Assembly: GCA_017848965.1 (NCBI GenBank)
Contig: JAFIHA010000036.1
Location: 1-64,000, forward strand
Reading direction: 5' to 3'
DNA length: 64,000 nt
DNA from: Dechloromonas aromatica (nom. nud.)
GTDB lineage: Bacteria; Pseudomonadota; Gammaproteobacteria; Burkholderiales; Rhodocyclaceae
The translations under genes and the position numbers were made by a program. Within the stretch, counting starts at the first letter, position 1. Each line of letters starts with the position of its first letter. The notes beneath the pieces were generated by a model. That model ran no database searches, was not told where the DNA came from, and saw only the letters and a list, made by a program, of their open reading frames with translations. Below are positions 24,835 to 34,511 of this stretch, in pieces.

Positions 24835-26579
24835 TTCTCGAGCACGTAGGTGCCGGGCGCGTCGGCCAGCGCCGGGAATTTGCGGTTGGCCACCGGGTAG
24901 GCGTCGACCAGTTCGCCGGTACGCTCGCCGAGCCAGGCGGTCCAGTCCTGCCACCAGGTGCCGGGCTTCTTGTCAGCGCGGTCAAGCCAGTGTTCCCAGT
25001 GCTCGTTGCGTTCCGGTTCGGCGATCCAGTAGGCGCGCTTGGGCGGATTGACCGGCGGATTGACGATGCCGAGGATGTGTCCGGAGGTGGACAGCGCGAA
25101 GCGCATCGGCGCCTGGACGTTGATGTACTTGCGGATGCGGTAGCACTGCTTCCACGGCGCGATGTGGTCGTCCTCGGCGGTCACCGCGTAGAGCGGCTGG
25201 ACGATGCGATCGAGGTCGATCGGCTCGCCGGCGATGCTCAGCTTGCCGCGCTTGATCAGGTTGTTGTTGAGGTACATCTCGCGCAAGTAGTAGGAATGCA
25301 TCGCCGCCGGCATGCGCGTCGTATCGCAGTTCCAGAACAGCACGTCGAAAGGCGGCAGCGGTTCGCCGAGCAGGTAGCTGTTGACCCAGTACTGCCAGAC
25401 CAGGCTGTTCGAACGCAGCAGGCGGAAGGAGGTGGCCATTTCGGCGCCGTCGAGATAGCCGCGCTTGGCCATCTTCTCTTCCAGCGCGCCGACGCAGGCG
25501 TCGTCGATGAAGACGTCGATGTCGCCGGGGTGCGCGAAGTCGGTCAGCGTGGTGAACAGCGTCCAGTGGGCGACCGGCATCTGCTCGGCGGCGAAACGCT
25601 TGTTGGCCCAGGCCATGTAGGTGCTGACCAGGGTGCCGCCGATGCAGTAGCCGACCAGATGGACCTGCGGCACCTTGCAGAATTCGCTGGCGACGCGCAC
25701 CACTTCATTGACGCCTTCGAGCAGGTAATCGTCGAAACGGACGTCGTGCATCTCGGCGTCCGGGTTCTTCCAGCTGGTGATGAAAACCGAAAAACCCTGG
25801 TCGGTCAGGTACTTGACCAGGCTCTTCCTGGCGTTCAGGTCGAGGATGTAGAACTTGTTGATCCACGGCGTGACGATGACGATGGGCATCGCCCGCACCT
25901 TCTCGGTGGTCGGCGTGTAGTGAATCAGCTCGACCAGACGGTTGCGGAAAACCACCTTGCCCGGCGTCGTCGCCAGGTCCTTGCCGACGGTGAAGGCGTC
26001 GGGCTCGACCATCTGGATGTTCTTCGCCTTGACGTCGCGCTGAAAGTTGGCCCAGCCACGGCGCAGGCTGTCGCCCTGAGTGGCGACGGCGCGCTCGATG
26101 GCGACCGGGTTGGTCCAGAAGAAATTGGTCGGCGCCACCATGTTCAGCCACTTGCGCGACCAGAACGCCGCCCGCCGCCGTTCCTTGTCCGACATGCCGG
26201 GGGTTTCGAAGAGCATGTCCTGCAGACGGTGGGTGAAGGCGAGATACCACTCCTTGACGATGTCCCAGGACGCCGAATCGCTCCATACCGGCGCCGTGAA
26301 GCGGGCGTCGTCGGCATGCGGCTGGATCACGTCGGCGGACGCAATGCCGAGCGCCCGCCGGGCAACGTGCGCCTGCAACGCGAACAGGTCGGCGGAGAGC
26401 GCGTTGACCGCGCGCGTCAGTTCCTGCGGATGCATCAGCCACGCCATCTGCGCGTTGAGCAGCGAGGTGGTCGCCCCGAAGGGATCGATCGCCTTGCTCA
26501 CTGCCTTGCCGACCGTCTCGACCGGGCTCAACCCGTCGAGGTCGATACTGCGTTCTTGTGTTGCCGGATTGCCTGACAT
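24831..26579 (-). CDS. phaC: Poly(3-hydroxyalkanoate) synthase, class I
   Basis: A 582-residue cytosolic polymerase that joins hydroxyacyl-CoA units into PHA granules. It has the N-terminal PhaC domain (WNFQ-like region around residues 70-190), the alpha/beta-hydrolase core with lipase-like box GYCIGG carrying nucleophile Cys312, and downstream VTAEDDHIAPW (Asp) and LSTSGHILGIVNPP (His) completing the triad. Length is as for class I enzymes, and no PhaE or PhaR gene is nearby. The start at 26579 follows a GGGAGAA ribosome site. It lies 31 bp downstream of a beta-CASP MBL gene and overlaps the receptor-like gene. Confidence 0.95.
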   Translation of the reverse strand: MSGNPATQERSIDLDGLSPVETVGKAVSKAIDPFGATTSLLNAQMAWLMHPQELTRAVNALSADLFALQAHVARRALGIASADVIQPHADDARFTAPVWSDSASWDIVKEWYLAFTHRLQDMLFETPGMSDKERRRAAFWSRKWLNMVAPTNFFWTNPVAIERAVATQGDSLRRGWANFQRDVKAKNIQMVEPDAFTVGKDLATTPGKVVFRNRLVELIHYTPTTEKVRAMPIVIVTPWINKFYILDLNARKSLVKYLTDQGFSVFITSWKNPDAEMHDVRFDDYLLEGVNEVVRVASEFCKVPQVHLVGYCIGGTLVSTYMAWANKRFAAEQMPVAHWTLFTTLTDFAHPGDIDVFIDDACVGALEEKMAKRGYLDGAEMATSFRLLRSNSLVWQYWVNSYLLGEPLPPFDVLFWNCDTTRMPAAMHSYYLREMYLNNNLIKRGKLSIAGEPIDLDRIVQPLYAVTAEDDHIAPWKQCYRIRKYINVQAPMRFALSTSGHILGIVNPPVNPPKRAYWIAEPERNEHWEHWLDRADKKPGTWWQDWTAWLGERTGELVDAYPVANRKFPALADAPGTYVLEK

Positions 26580-26610
26580 GGGATTCTCCCTGATATCTTC
26601 AGATTCGATC

Positions 26611-28023
26611 TTACAGCGTGACGAAGCTGTTCGCCTGCGGCAGATGCACCTCCCGCCAGCCGAAACGGGCGCGGATGGCGTCAGCGAAGGCCTGCGACGC
26701 CGAACTTTCGCCATGCACCACGAACAGCTTGCCGGGCGCCTTGTGAAAACCGGCCAGCCAGTCGAGCAGCGCCGCCTGGTCGGCATGCGCGGAAAGGCCG
26801 CCGACCGTGCAGATCTTCGCCTTGACCGACACCGTTTCGCCGAAGATGCGGACCAGCTTCGCGCCGTCGACCAGGCGTCGACCGAGCGTACCGGCCGCCT
26901 GGAAACCGGCGATCAACACCGTCGATTCGTGACGGCCCAGGTTCTCGCGCAGGTGGTACTTGATCCGTCCGGCGTCGCACATGCCGCTCGCCGAGATGAT
27001 CACCGCGCCGTGGCGGATGTCGTTCAACTGGCGTGAACGTTCGACGTCGGCGACGAACTCGATGTCCATCTTGTGCGGATGCGCCTGCTGCCAGGCGATC
27101 AGTTCGCGGGTCGGGGCATCGAGCAGGTGGCTGTGTTCGAGCGTGATGCGGGTGGCCGAATTGGCCATCGGCGAATCGACGAAGACCTTCATCGCCGGCA
27201 AGCGGCCGCGCCGCACCAGGTCGGTGAGGATGAAAAGAATCTCCTGGGTACGCCCGACGGCGAAGGCCGGAATGACGATGTTGCCGCCGGCGGCGCGGGT
27301 GCGCGCGAAGGCGTTGACGATCTCTTCCTCGGTTTCGGCGAGCGAGCGATGCAGGCGGTTGCCGTAGGTCGATTCGATGAGCAGCGCGTCGGCGCTTGCC
27401 GGCGCTGGCGCCGGGTCGTTGAGCACCGGCCGGCCGGGCATGCCGAGGTCGCCGGAGAAGACCAGCCGGCGGCTGCGGCCGCCGCTGGCGACGGTCACTT
27501 CGAGCGAGGCCGAGCCGAGGATGTGGCCGGCATCGCGGAAGCGCACGCCGATGCCGGCCAGCGGCGCGAAGCTTTCATCGTAGGGCACCGGGCGCAGCAG
27601 CTTGAGCGCCGCCTGGGCCTGCATCACCGTGTATAGCGGCGGCAGGATGCCGCGCTCGCTGCGCCCCCGGCGATGGCGGTTGCGCAGTTGCCACTCGGCT
27701 TCCTTTTCCTGGATGTGCGCCGCGTCCGGCAGCAGCACTTCGAGCAGCGAGATGGTCGCCGGCGTGGTATACACCGGGCCGCGGAAGCCGAGCATCGCCA
27801 AGCGCGGCAAGAGGCCGGAATGATCGATGTGGGCATGGGTGAGGAGCACGAAGTCGAGGCGCCGCACGTCGAAACCGAAGGACAGTGCCCGTTCGTTCTT
27901 GGCGCGTGCCTCGGCGCCGCCCTGAAACATGCCGCAATCGACCAGAAAACGCGCTTCCCCGGTATCGACCAGGGTGCAGGAACCGGTCACTTCGCCAGCG
28001 GCACCGAAAAAGCCAAGTCGCAT
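26611..28023 (-). CDS. MBL-fold beta-CASP RNase-type protein
   Basis: A 470-residue protein of the metallo-beta-lactamase/beta-CASP group. Motifs include MRLGFFGAAGEVTGSCTLV, LLTHAHIDHSG (motif 2), DAGHILGSAS, VFSGDLGMPGRP, a beta-CASP insert, and the C-terminal SAHADQAALLDWL and VVHGESSA. Related proteins are RNA exo/endonucleases of the YSH1/CPSF type; many bacterial members have no demonstrated substrate. ATG at 28023 was preferred because it begins the conserved N-terminus. It is the first gene of the run leading to phaC, divergent from uspA. Confidence 0.88.
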   Translation of the reverse strand: MRLGFFGAAGEVTGSCTLVDTGEARFLVDCGMFQGGAEARAKNERALSFGFDVRRLDFVLLTHAHIDHSGLLPRLAMLGFRGPVYTTPATISLLEVLLPDAAHIQEKEAEWQLRNRHRRGRSERGILPPLYTVMQAQAALKLLRPVPYDESFAPLAGIGVRFRDAGHILGSASLEVTVASGGRSRRLVFSGDLGMPGRPVLNDPAPAPASADALLIESTYGNRLHRSLAETEEEIVNAFARTRAAGGNIVIPAFAVGRTQEILFILTDLVRRGRLPAMKVFVDSPMANSATRITLEHSHLLDAPTRELIAWQQAHPHKMDIEFVADVERSRQLNDIRHGAVIISASGMCDAGRIKYHLRENLGRHESTVLIAGFQAAGTLGRRLVDGAKLVRIFGETVSVKAKICTVGGLSAHADQAALLDWLAGFHKAPGKLFVVHGESSASQAFADAIRARFGWREVHLPQANSFVTL

Positions 28024-28106
28024 GTTTGAAAACCTCCCGACTTGGCGTAGCATGAACCCATAAACGGCGGAAAGCAACGCCAGCAGACCATTTCAGGAGG
28101 TATAGC

Positions 28107-28550
28107 ATGTTCAAGAACATTCTGGTTCCCACCGACGGTTCGGAACTTTCCCGTGCCACCGCCAAGCGCGCGGTAGCCTTTGCCAGCGAAGCCGGCGCCC
28201 GCGTTACCGCGTTCTACGCCAAGCCTGAATATCCGATCGCCTATTTCGGCGAAGGCGCCTTGATCGACCCGACGACGCCGGAAAAATTCACCCAGATGGC
28301 CGAACAGCAAGCCGCCGAATACCTGAACGAAGTCGCTGCCTGGTGCCAGGAAGCGAAGGTCGAATGCACCACCGCCTCGGCGACCAGCGACATTCCCTAC
28401 GAAGCGATCATCGAAGCCGCCGAGAAGGCCGGCTGCGACCTGATCTTCATGGCTTCGCACGGCCGCCGCGGAATCAGTGGCCTGCTTCTGGGCAGCGAAA
28501 CCAACAAGGTACTGACCCATTCCAAGATTCCGGTCCTGGTCTATCGCTGA
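28107..28550 (+). CDS. Universal stress protein UspA family
   Basis: A 147-residue single-domain Usp protein. It begins FKNILVPTDGSELS and ends with the nucleotide-binding signature SHGRRGISGLLLGSETNKVL (G-2x-G-9x-G pattern) followed by IPVLVYR, so it is of the ATP-binding type. A near-perfect AGGAGGT ribosome site lies 8 bp before the ATG, indicating high expression. Such proteins often rise under stress or anoxia and commonly lie beside PHA genes. It is divergent from the MBL-phaC run. Confidence 0.92.
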   Translation: MFKNILVPTDGSELSRATAKRAVAFASEAGARVTAFYAKPEYPIAYFGEGALIDPTTPEKFTQMAEQQAAEYLNEVAAWCQEAKVECTTASATSDIPYEAIIEAAEKAGCDLIFMASHGRRGISGLLLGSETNKVLTHSKIPVLVYR

Positions 28551-28557
28551 CCTTCCC

Positions 28558-28622
28558 CGGCCCGTCCGCGTCGGTGCCGGCGGGCCTTCCGGCAAGCTAC
28601 CGTTGCCCCGCCCGCGGGCGGG
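28558..28622 (+). other. Two GC-rich inverted repeats between uspA and kinase gene
   Basis: GGCCCG (28558-28563) / CGGGCC (28580-28585) and the near-palindrome CCCGCCCGCGGGCGGG (28607-28622). No T-tracts follow. The second ends 6 bases before the kinase ATG and occupies its ribosome-binding region, so it could limit translation. Confidence 0.35.
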
Positions 28623-28628
28623 TCGTTG

Positions 28629-31226
28629 ATGCCTTCCCTCCAGCCCAGCATCCCTTTTCGTCGCCGCATCCTCGTCCCGGTCAGCCTTGCCCTGCTCGGC
28701 CTGGTGGCGATTTTCGTCGCGGCCTTCGCCCTGCACCTGCGCGGCCAGGAAAACCAACTGACCCGCCAGGCCGCGGCCCAGGCCGCCCGCTCCTGGCAAT
28801 TGCGGCTCACGGAAAGCGGCCAGCATCTCGACTGGTTCGCCACCGAAGCCATGGCCAGGCCGGAATTGCGAACGGCGATGCGGCGCCGCGACGCGGCCGC
28901 CCTACTGGCCGCCAGCGAGCCGCGCTTTGCCGAAATCGCCCACGAATTCGGCATCAGCCACTGGTATTTCATCACCCCCGAGCGCCGCGTCCTGCTCCGC
29001 GTCCATGCCCCGCAACGTAGCGGCGATCGCATCGACCGCCAGACCCTGGCTGACGCCGCGACCTACGACAAGGTGGCGCGCGGCATCGAACTGGGGCCGC
29101 TCGGCAGCTACACCCTGCGCCATGTCCATCCCTGGTATGAAGCCGGCGAGTTGCTCGGCTATGTCGAAATGGGACAGGAAGTCGATGGCTTCATCAGCGA
29201 GATCGAGAAAACGCTCGGCCTGACCCTGATCAGCGGCGTCGACAAACACCACACCGAACGCGCCGCCTTCGACGCCGGCAAGGCGGCGCTGGGTTACGCC
29301 GGCAACTGGGACGACCAGCCGCAGATCGCTCTCTTTCACCCCCATTTCGCCGCCCTGCCCGCTGACCTGGCCAGGCAATGGAACGCCCACCCGGGCGGCT
29401 GGCCCGATCAGGTATTTTCGGTCAGCGAAGGCGACCAGCGCTGGTCGGCGACGCTGCTGCCACTACCCGATTACCAGCACCGGGCGGTCGCCTCGCTGGC
29501 CGTGCTGCGCGACACCACCGCCGAACGCGCCGCCAGCACCAGCAAGCTGCTCTTCGCCCTGGCCGCAGCCAGCGCGCTGGCCACCCTGCTCGGCTTCGCC
29601 CTGCATCGTCTGACCGGCGCCATCGAACGCGACCAGCAAGCCGCCAGGGTCTCGCTCGCCGAGAACGAACAGCGCTTTGCCGACATCTTCTCGACCAGTT
29701 CCGACTGGTGGTTCTGGGAAACCGATGCCAGCCTGCATTTCAGCTTCCTCACCGACAATGTTGCGTCCCTGCTCGGTTTGCCGCAGACGGCGCTGATCGG
29801 CACCCGGCTCGACGACTTCATCGTCCTTGACGACGACCCCGGACACCCGCGGACGCAGGCGCTGGCCTCCGATCTGCAGGCACGCCACGCCTTCCATCGT
29901 CTCGAGCATCGCCTGACGCTACCGGATGGACGGCAGGTCTGGATCGCCAGCAGCGGCGTTCCGGTTTTCGCCAGTGACGGCAGTTTCCGCGGCTACCGCG
30001 GCGCCTCATCGGAAATCAGCCTGCGCTGCGAGCGCGAGCAGGCCGAACGCGAAGCCCGGCGTGAGGCCGAGGTCAAGTTCGCCATTGCCCGCAGCCTGCA
30101 CCAACCGCGCCCGCTCGACGAACGCCTGAACGATGCGTTGAAGCTGCTGCAGGGGCTGCCCGGCCTGGCCGCCGAACCACCGCCACGCATCCAGCTCCCC
30201 GCCCCGGACGGCAGCATTCCGCCCTGCGACGGCGGACGCAACCAGGACGGCCGACTGTGCAAGCAGGCGGCCAGCAGCAACCGGGTCATGATCGCCAGAC
30301 GCTGCGTCGGTGACCTTGAAGCCAGCGACGGCCGCTGCGTCGTCCCGCTGCTGCTCGGCGACACCTGCCTCGGCATCCTCTGCCTGCACGGCACCGCCGA
30401 GACGAAACGCTCACCGGCCCGCGAGGAAACCTTGCAGCACATCGGCAACCTGTTCGCGCTGGCCATCGCCAACGAACGCGTGCTCGCCGCCGAACACCAT
30501 GCGGCAGCACTGGCCGGCGAGGCGAGCCGGGCGAAGAGCGAGTTCCTCGCCAACATGAGCCACGAACTGCGCACGCCGATGAACGGCATCATCGGCATGA
30601 CCCAGCTACTCCTCGACACGCCGCTCGATGCCGAGCAGAAGGAGTACGCGGGCATCATCGGCCAAAGCGCCGACGTGCTGCTGGCGGTAATCAACGACGT
30701 CCTCGACTTTGCCCGCATCGAAGCCGGCAAATTGCCGATCGAATGTGTCGAATTTTCCCTCGCCGATCTCGTAGACCAGACCTGCAAGCTGCTGGCGGTG
30801 CTCGCCCAGGAGAAATCGCTGGCCTTCACCTGGCAGTTGGCGCCGGATTTGCCGCAGACGCTGCGCGGCGATCCGGGACGGCTGCGTCAGGTGCTGAACA
30901 ACCTGATCGGCAACGCGATCAAGTTCACCGCCAGTGGCCGCGTCGAACTCGAAATCCGGCCGCAAGAAGGCGACCGCCTGCGCTTCGTCGTTCGCGACAG
31001 CGGCATCGGCATCCCGTCGCAGCAGATGGGCCGCCTGTTCAAGCCCTTCTCCCAGCTTGATGGTTCGGCGGTCCGCCGCTATGGCGGCACCGGCCTGGGC
31101 CTGTCGATCTCGCGCCAACTGGTCGAGATGATGGGGGGCGAAATCGGCGTCGACAGCGTCGAAGGTGAGGGCTCGACCTTCTGGTTTACGCTGCCGCGCG
31201 TCGCCGAGGCCCGGCCGACGGCCTGA
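28629..31226 (+). CDS. Membrane histidine kinase with Cache-like sensor, PAS and GAF
   Basis: An 865-residue sensor kinase. A transmembrane helix (~14-36) and a second one (~310-330) flank a periplasmic Cache-like domain containing [18 protein letters not shown] and [21 protein letters not shown] domain (~350-470) and a Cys-containing GAF-like domain (~490-620) follow. HisKA has His645 in [12 protein letters not shown], and the ATPase domain has RDSGIGIP and [10 protein letters not shown]. There is no receiver domain, so a separate regulator is needed; none is adjacent. The ATG at 28629 directly follows an in-frame TTG and has no clear ribosome site. It ends 3 bp from the convergent hydrogenase operon. 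Confidence 0.88.
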   Translation: MPSLQPSIPFRRRILVPVSLALLGLVAIFVAAFALHLRGQENQLTRQAAAQAARSWQLRLTESGQHLDWFATEAMARPELRTAMRRRDAAALLAASEPRFAEIAHEFGISHWYFITPERRVLLRVHAPQRSGDRIDRQTLADAATYDKVARGIELGPLGSYTLRHVHPWYEAGELLGYVEMGQEVDGFISEIEKTLGLTLISGVDKHHTERAAFDAGKAALGYAGNWDDQPQIALFHPHFAALPADLARQWNAHPGGWPDQVFSVSEGDQRWSATLLPLPDYQHRAVASLAVLRDTTAERAASTSKLLFALAAASALATLLGFALHRLTGAIERDQQAARVSLAENEQRFADIFSTSSDWWFWETDASLHFSFLTDNVASLLGLPQTALIGTRLDDFIVLDDDPGHPRTQALASDLQARHAFHRLEHRLTLPDGRQVWIASSGVPVFASDGSFRGYRGASSEISLRCEREQAEREARREAEVKFAIARSLHQPRPLDERLNDALKLLQGLPGLAAEPPPRIQLPAPDGSIPPCDGGRNQDGRLCKQAASSNRVMIARRCVGDLEASDGRCVVPLLLGDTCLGILCLHGTAETKRSPAREETLQHIGNLFALAIANERVLAAEHHAAALAGEASRAKSEFLANMSHELRTPMNGIIGMTQLLLDTPLDAEQKEYAGIIGQSADVLLAVINDVLDFARIEAGKLPIECVEFSLADLVDQTCKLLAVLAQEKSLAFTWQLAPDLPQTLRGDPGRLRQVLNNLIGNAIKFTASGRVELEIRPQEGDRLRFVVRDSGIGIPSQQMGRLFKPFSQLDGSAVRRYGGTGLGLSISRQLVEMMGGEIGVDSVEGEGSTFWFTLPRVAEARPTA

Positions 31227-31229
31227 AAC

Positions 31230-31718
31230 TCAGCCGGCCAGTGCCTGCCAGGCGGCCAGCTCCGGCTTGGCGAACAGTTTCTCGAGTTTCTGCATCGCTT
31301 CGTCCATCGCCGCCCGGGCTGCCGCCCCCGGCGCCTCACCGAGGGCGAAGGCGACGCCGCGCACGGCGAGGACGAAGGACGGCGGCGGCGCAACGCCTTC
31401 AGTCTGCAGATAGACCTGGAGCACCGCTTGCGGCGGCAAGGCGTGCGACGAATGACTGATCGTCGCCGACGGCCCGATCTGCCGGAAAACCACCGCTGCC
31501 TCCTGATTGACTGCGGCGTCGATGAACAAGGCGAGCGCGCGTCCCTGCAGGTCGATCGCGTGTTCGATGTTGAGCTGAAAATCCTCGATCAGCTCGACCC
31601 CGCCTGCCAGCCCGCGGGCCAGCAGCCAGCTGTCGAGCCGGGCGCAGAGCAGCGGCCCGATGGCGTCGTCGCCCCGGCTCGGGTTGCCGATGGCGAAGAC
31701 GACGACGGGTGCCGTCAC
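31230..31718 (-). CDS. hoxW: Hydrogenase maturation protease
   Basis: A 162-residue protease of the HyaD/HycI/HoxW family that removes the C-terminal peptide of the hydrogenase large subunit after Ni insertion. The N-terminus VVVFAIGNPSRGDDAIGPLL carries the nickel-sensing Asp, and IEDFQLNIEHAIDLQG and FIDAAV provide the next metal-binding block. The start is GTG (31718), which overlaps the hoxH stop as GTGA; an upstream extension lies within hoxH. Position at the end of hoxFUYH fits HoxW. The C-terminus is less conserved. Confidence 0.85.
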   Translation of the reverse strand: MTAPVVVFAIGNPSRGDDAIGPLLCARLDSWLLARGLAGGVELIEDFQLNIEHAIDLQGRALALFIDAAVNQEAAVVFRQIGPSATISHSSHALPPQAVLQVYLQTEGVAPPPSFVLAVRGVAFALGEAPGAAARAAMDEAMQKLEKLFAKPELAAWQALAG

Positions 31719-33181
31719 AGGCCGTGACTCAGACGATCGACCACCGCCCCGCCGGCATCGACCAGTTCGACCAGCAGCGGCATCTTGCCCAGCGCATGGG
31801 TGGCGCAGGACAGACAGGGATCGTAAGCGCGGATCGCGCACTCGATGTGGTTGAGCAGTCCCTCGGTCAGTTCGCGGCCATCAAGATACTGGCGGGCGAC
31901 GGTGCGGATCGCCTCGTTCATCGCCTGGTTGTTGTTGGTCGTCGACACGATCAGGTTGCAATAGGTAACTTGGTCGTCCTCGTTGACGCGGTAGTGGTGG
32001 AAGAGCGTGCCGCGCGGCGCCTCGATGACGCCGACCGCCTCGTAACGGCGCTCGCCCCGGTCGGCCATCAGCTCGCTGCCGAGAATGTCCGGGTCGTGCA
32101 GCAGGTCGCGGATCATCTCGGCGGCGTTCAGCACTTCGACCAGCCGCGCCCAGTGGTAGAACAGCGTGCCGTGCACCGGCTTGCCGTTGCCCAGCGCCAT
32201 CATCTTCTGGCGCTCGATCTCGGCCAGCGGTGTGGACAGGAAAGTGGCGGCCTGGACGCGGGCCAGCGGGCCGACCTTGTACCAGCCGTCGTCGGCACCC
32301 AGGCTGCGGATATGCGGGAACTTCATGTAGCTCCACGGCTTGATTTCTTCCTGCAGCACCTGCTGGTAATCGGCGTAATCGACACCGTCGAAAATCGTCT
32401 GGCCGGCCGCGTCGACCGCACGCAAGGTGCCGTGATAGTAGTCCAGCGCACCGTCGGCGCGCATCAGCCCCATCATGTTGCCCGGCGATTCGCCGAACAC
32501 GTTGTAGAAGCCGGGATTGGTCTCGTGCAGGCGGCGCACCATGTCGATCGCGCCCTGCGTCCAGACGATCATCTGCTCGATGTCACGCGCCATCTCGTCG
32601 CGCTCGGCGACGCTGAGCGCCTTGTTCACGCCGCCCGGAATGGCGCCGGTGCCATGCACGCGCTTGCCGGCGACGTGGCGGATCACTTCCTGGCCATACT
32701 TGCGCAGCAGCACGCCCTGCTTGGCGATCTCCGGGAAATCGAGGGCGACGCCGACGATGTTGCGACGGGTGAAATCGCTGTCGAAACCGAGCAGCAGGTC
32801 GGGCGACGCGAGGTGGAAGAAATGCACCGCGTGCGACTGCACGATCTGGCCGTAATGCAGCAGCCGGCGCAGCTTTTCGGCGGTCGGCGTGAGCGGGCCG
32901 TAGCCGGCGATCTGGTCCATCGCCTTGACCGCGGCGAGCTGGTGGCTGACCGGGCAGATGCCGCACAGGCGCTGCACGGTGACCGGCACTTCCCAGTAGG
33001 GACGGCCTTCGATGAAGACTTCGAAGCCGCGGAACTCGACGATGTGCAGGCGGACCTGGTGAATCTTGTTGTCCTGGTCGAGCAGCAGGGTGACCTTGCC
33101 ATGGCCTTCGACCCGAGTCACCGGGTCGATCGCGACCCGGCGCAGGGTTTCGGGATGGGCGGCGGTTTCCAGTTCAAACAT
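31715..33181 (-). CDS. hoxH: NAD-reducing [NiFe]-hydrogenase large subunit HoxH
   Basis: A 488-residue catalytic subunit. The N-terminal nickel motif RLCGICPVSHQ holds Cys73 and Cys76; the C-terminal motif DPCLSCATH holds Cys456 and Cys459, with His462. The remaining 26 residues (ALGKMPL...) are the tail expected to be cut off by HoxW. RVEGHGKV near residue 23 is also a family signature. With HoxY it forms the hydrogenase module of a soluble cytosolic enzyme that exchanges electrons between H2 and NAD(H). It starts 12 bp downstream of hoxY. The hyp genes for Ni-Fe cofactor assembly are not in the window. Confidence 0.95.
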   Translation of the reverse strand: MFELETAAHPETLRRVAIDPVTRVEGHGKVTLLLDQDNKIHQVRLHIVEFRGFEVFIEGRPYWEVPVTVQRLCGICPVSHQLAAVKAMDQIAGYGPLTPTAEKLRRLLHYGQIVQSHAVHFFHLASPDLLLGFDSDFTRRNIVGVALDFPEIAKQGVLLRKYGQEVIRHVAGKRVHGTGAIPGGVNKALSVAERDEMARDIEQMIVWTQGAIDMVRRLHETNPGFYNVFGESPGNMMGLMRADGALDYYHGTLRAVDAAGQTIFDGVDYADYQQVLQEEIKPWSYMKFPHIRSLGADDGWYKVGPLARVQAATFLSTPLAEIERQKMMALGNGKPVHGTLFYHWARLVEVLNAAEMIRDLLHDPDILGSELMADRGERRYEAVGVIEAPRGTLFHHYRVNEDDQVTYCNLIVSTTNNNQAMNEAIRTVARQYLDGRELTEGLLNHIECAIRAYDPCLSCATHALGKMPLLVELVDAGGAVVDRLSHGL

Positions 33182-33193
33182 GAGGTACTCCGA

Positions 33194-33748
33194 TCAATCG
33201 AATTTGAGCAGCGGGTGCTCGATGCGCGGCGTGCGGCCGGTCAGCAGGTCGGTGAGGAATTTCCAGATGGTGTCGGCGGACGGCGGACAACCGGGCAGGA
33301 AGTAGTCGACGCGAACCACTTCGTTGACCGGATAGACCTTGTCGAGCAGCAGCGGCAGTTCCGGATCGTCGGGAATCGCCGTCGCGCTGCCGTCCGGCGT
33401 GCGGTACACCTGGCTCAGGCACTTGCCGACGTCGAGGTGATTGCGCTGCGCCGGCAGTCCGCCATTGACCGCGCAGGCGCCGAAGGCGACCAGGATCTTG
33501 GAATTGGCGCGCAACTCGCGCAACACATGGACGTTCTCGGCGTTGCAGACGCCGCCTTCGACCAGCGCCAGATCGCAATGCTGGCTGCAGTGCTTGATGT
33601 CGGTGATCGGCGAGCGGTCGAACTCGACCAGCGCGGCGAGTTCGAGCAGGCGTTCGTCGATGTCGAGGAAGGACATGTGACAACCGAAGCAACCGGACAG
33701 CGAGGTGGTGGTGACGCGCAGCTTGCGCGGATTCATCGGTGCGTTCAT
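33194..33748 (-). CDS. hoxY: Hydrogenase small subunit HoxY
   Basis: A 184-residue iron-sulfur subunit. TTSLSGCFGCHMSFLDID supplies two cluster cysteines; others are in EGGVCNAENVHVL, VAFGACAVNGG and YFLPGCPPSAD, giving one proximal [4Fe-4S] cluster as usual for the short HoxY type. It transfers electrons from HoxH to the HoxFU diaphorase. ATG at 33748 lies one base after the hoxU stop; a longer frame upstream is hoxU read out of frame. Confidence 0.93.
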   Translation of the reverse strand: MNAPMNPRKLRVTTTSLSGCFGCHMSFLDIDERLLELAALVEFDRSPITDIKHCSQHCDLALVEGGVCNAENVHVLRELRANSKILVAFGACAVNGGLPAQRNHLDVGKCLSQVYRTPDGSATAIPDDPELPLLLDKVYPVNEVVRVDYFLPGCPPSADTIWKFLTDLLTGRTPRIEHPLLKFD

Positions 33749-33749
33749 T

Positions 33750-34511
33750 TCAGCGCTCCTCGGTTTCGGCCGCCGGCACGATGGCGATGTGCCGGCGGGC
33801 CAGGTAATCGACCTGACGGCTGATCGGCTGCTCGTCGAACTGGCGTTCGCCGATCGGTACCGCGTAGCCGACGCGCTTGACCAGGATGGCGCCGACCGGG
33901 CAGACGTGGGCGGCGGCATCGTCGATGCTCAGCGCGCTGTCGCCGAGCCGGCCGCTCGGCGAATTGACGACGATGTGCGATTCGGCACCGCGCCCGGCGA
34001 GCATGAACACGTTCTTGCCGTCGATGTCGCGGCTGGCGCGCACGCACAGTTCGCACATGATGCAGCGGTTGAGATCGAGCCAGACGTCGGGATGGGTGGT
34101 ATCGATCGGCCGCACCGGGTAAGCGTGGCGGAAGTGCGGCGAAACCATTTCCAGATCGTAGGCGAGCGCCTGCAACTGGCAGTTGCCGCTCTTCTCGCAG
34201 CCCGGGCAGAAGTGGTTGCCCTCGACGAAGAGCATCTGCAGCAGCACCCGGCGCCTGTCGTTCAAGGTCGGCGTGTTGTTCTCGACCTCGATGCCGGGCA
34301 TCGCTTTCTGCGTACAGGCCGAGCCGTTGCGCCCGTTGACGATCACCGTGCACAGCTTGCAACTGCCGTGCGGCTTGAGGTCCGGGTGATGACAGAGGTG
34401 CGGGATATAGACGCCGGCGGCGAGGGCCGCCTGCAGGATGGTCTGGCCGGGCGTGAAGGGAATGCGCTGGCCGTCGATGGAAAAGCTGTTGGCGTTGCTG
34501 GTGTCGCTCAT
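33750..34511 (-). CDS. hoxU: Diaphorase iron-sulfur subunit HoxU
   Basis: A 253-residue NuoG-like subunit. A 2Fe-2S ferredoxin domain has Cys40, Cys51, Cys54 and Cys66 (HLCHHPD, GSCKLC, ACTQ). The His-coordinated 4Fe-4S site is in GNHFCPGCEKSGNC (about 99-111). Ferredoxin-type 4Fe-4S ligands are CIMCELC (150-156) and HVCPVGAIL (Cys204). It links the FMN subunit HoxF to the hydrogenase module. Its ATG overlaps the hoxF stop by 4 bp. Length and motif set agree with HoxU of soluble NAD-reducing hydrogenases. Confidence 0.94.
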   Translation of the reverse strand: MSDTSNANSFSIDGQRIPFTPGQTILQAALAAGVYIPHLCHHPDLKPHGSCKLCTVIVNGRNGSACTQKAMPGIEVENNTPTLNDRRRVLLQMLFVEGNHFCPGCEKSGNCQLQALAYDLEMVSPHFRHAYPVRPIDTTHPDVWLDLNRCIMCELCVRASRDIDGKNVFMLAGRGAESHIVVNSPSGRLGDSALSIDDAAAHVCPVGAILVKRVGYAVPIGERQFDEQPISRQVDYLARRHIAIVPAAETEER

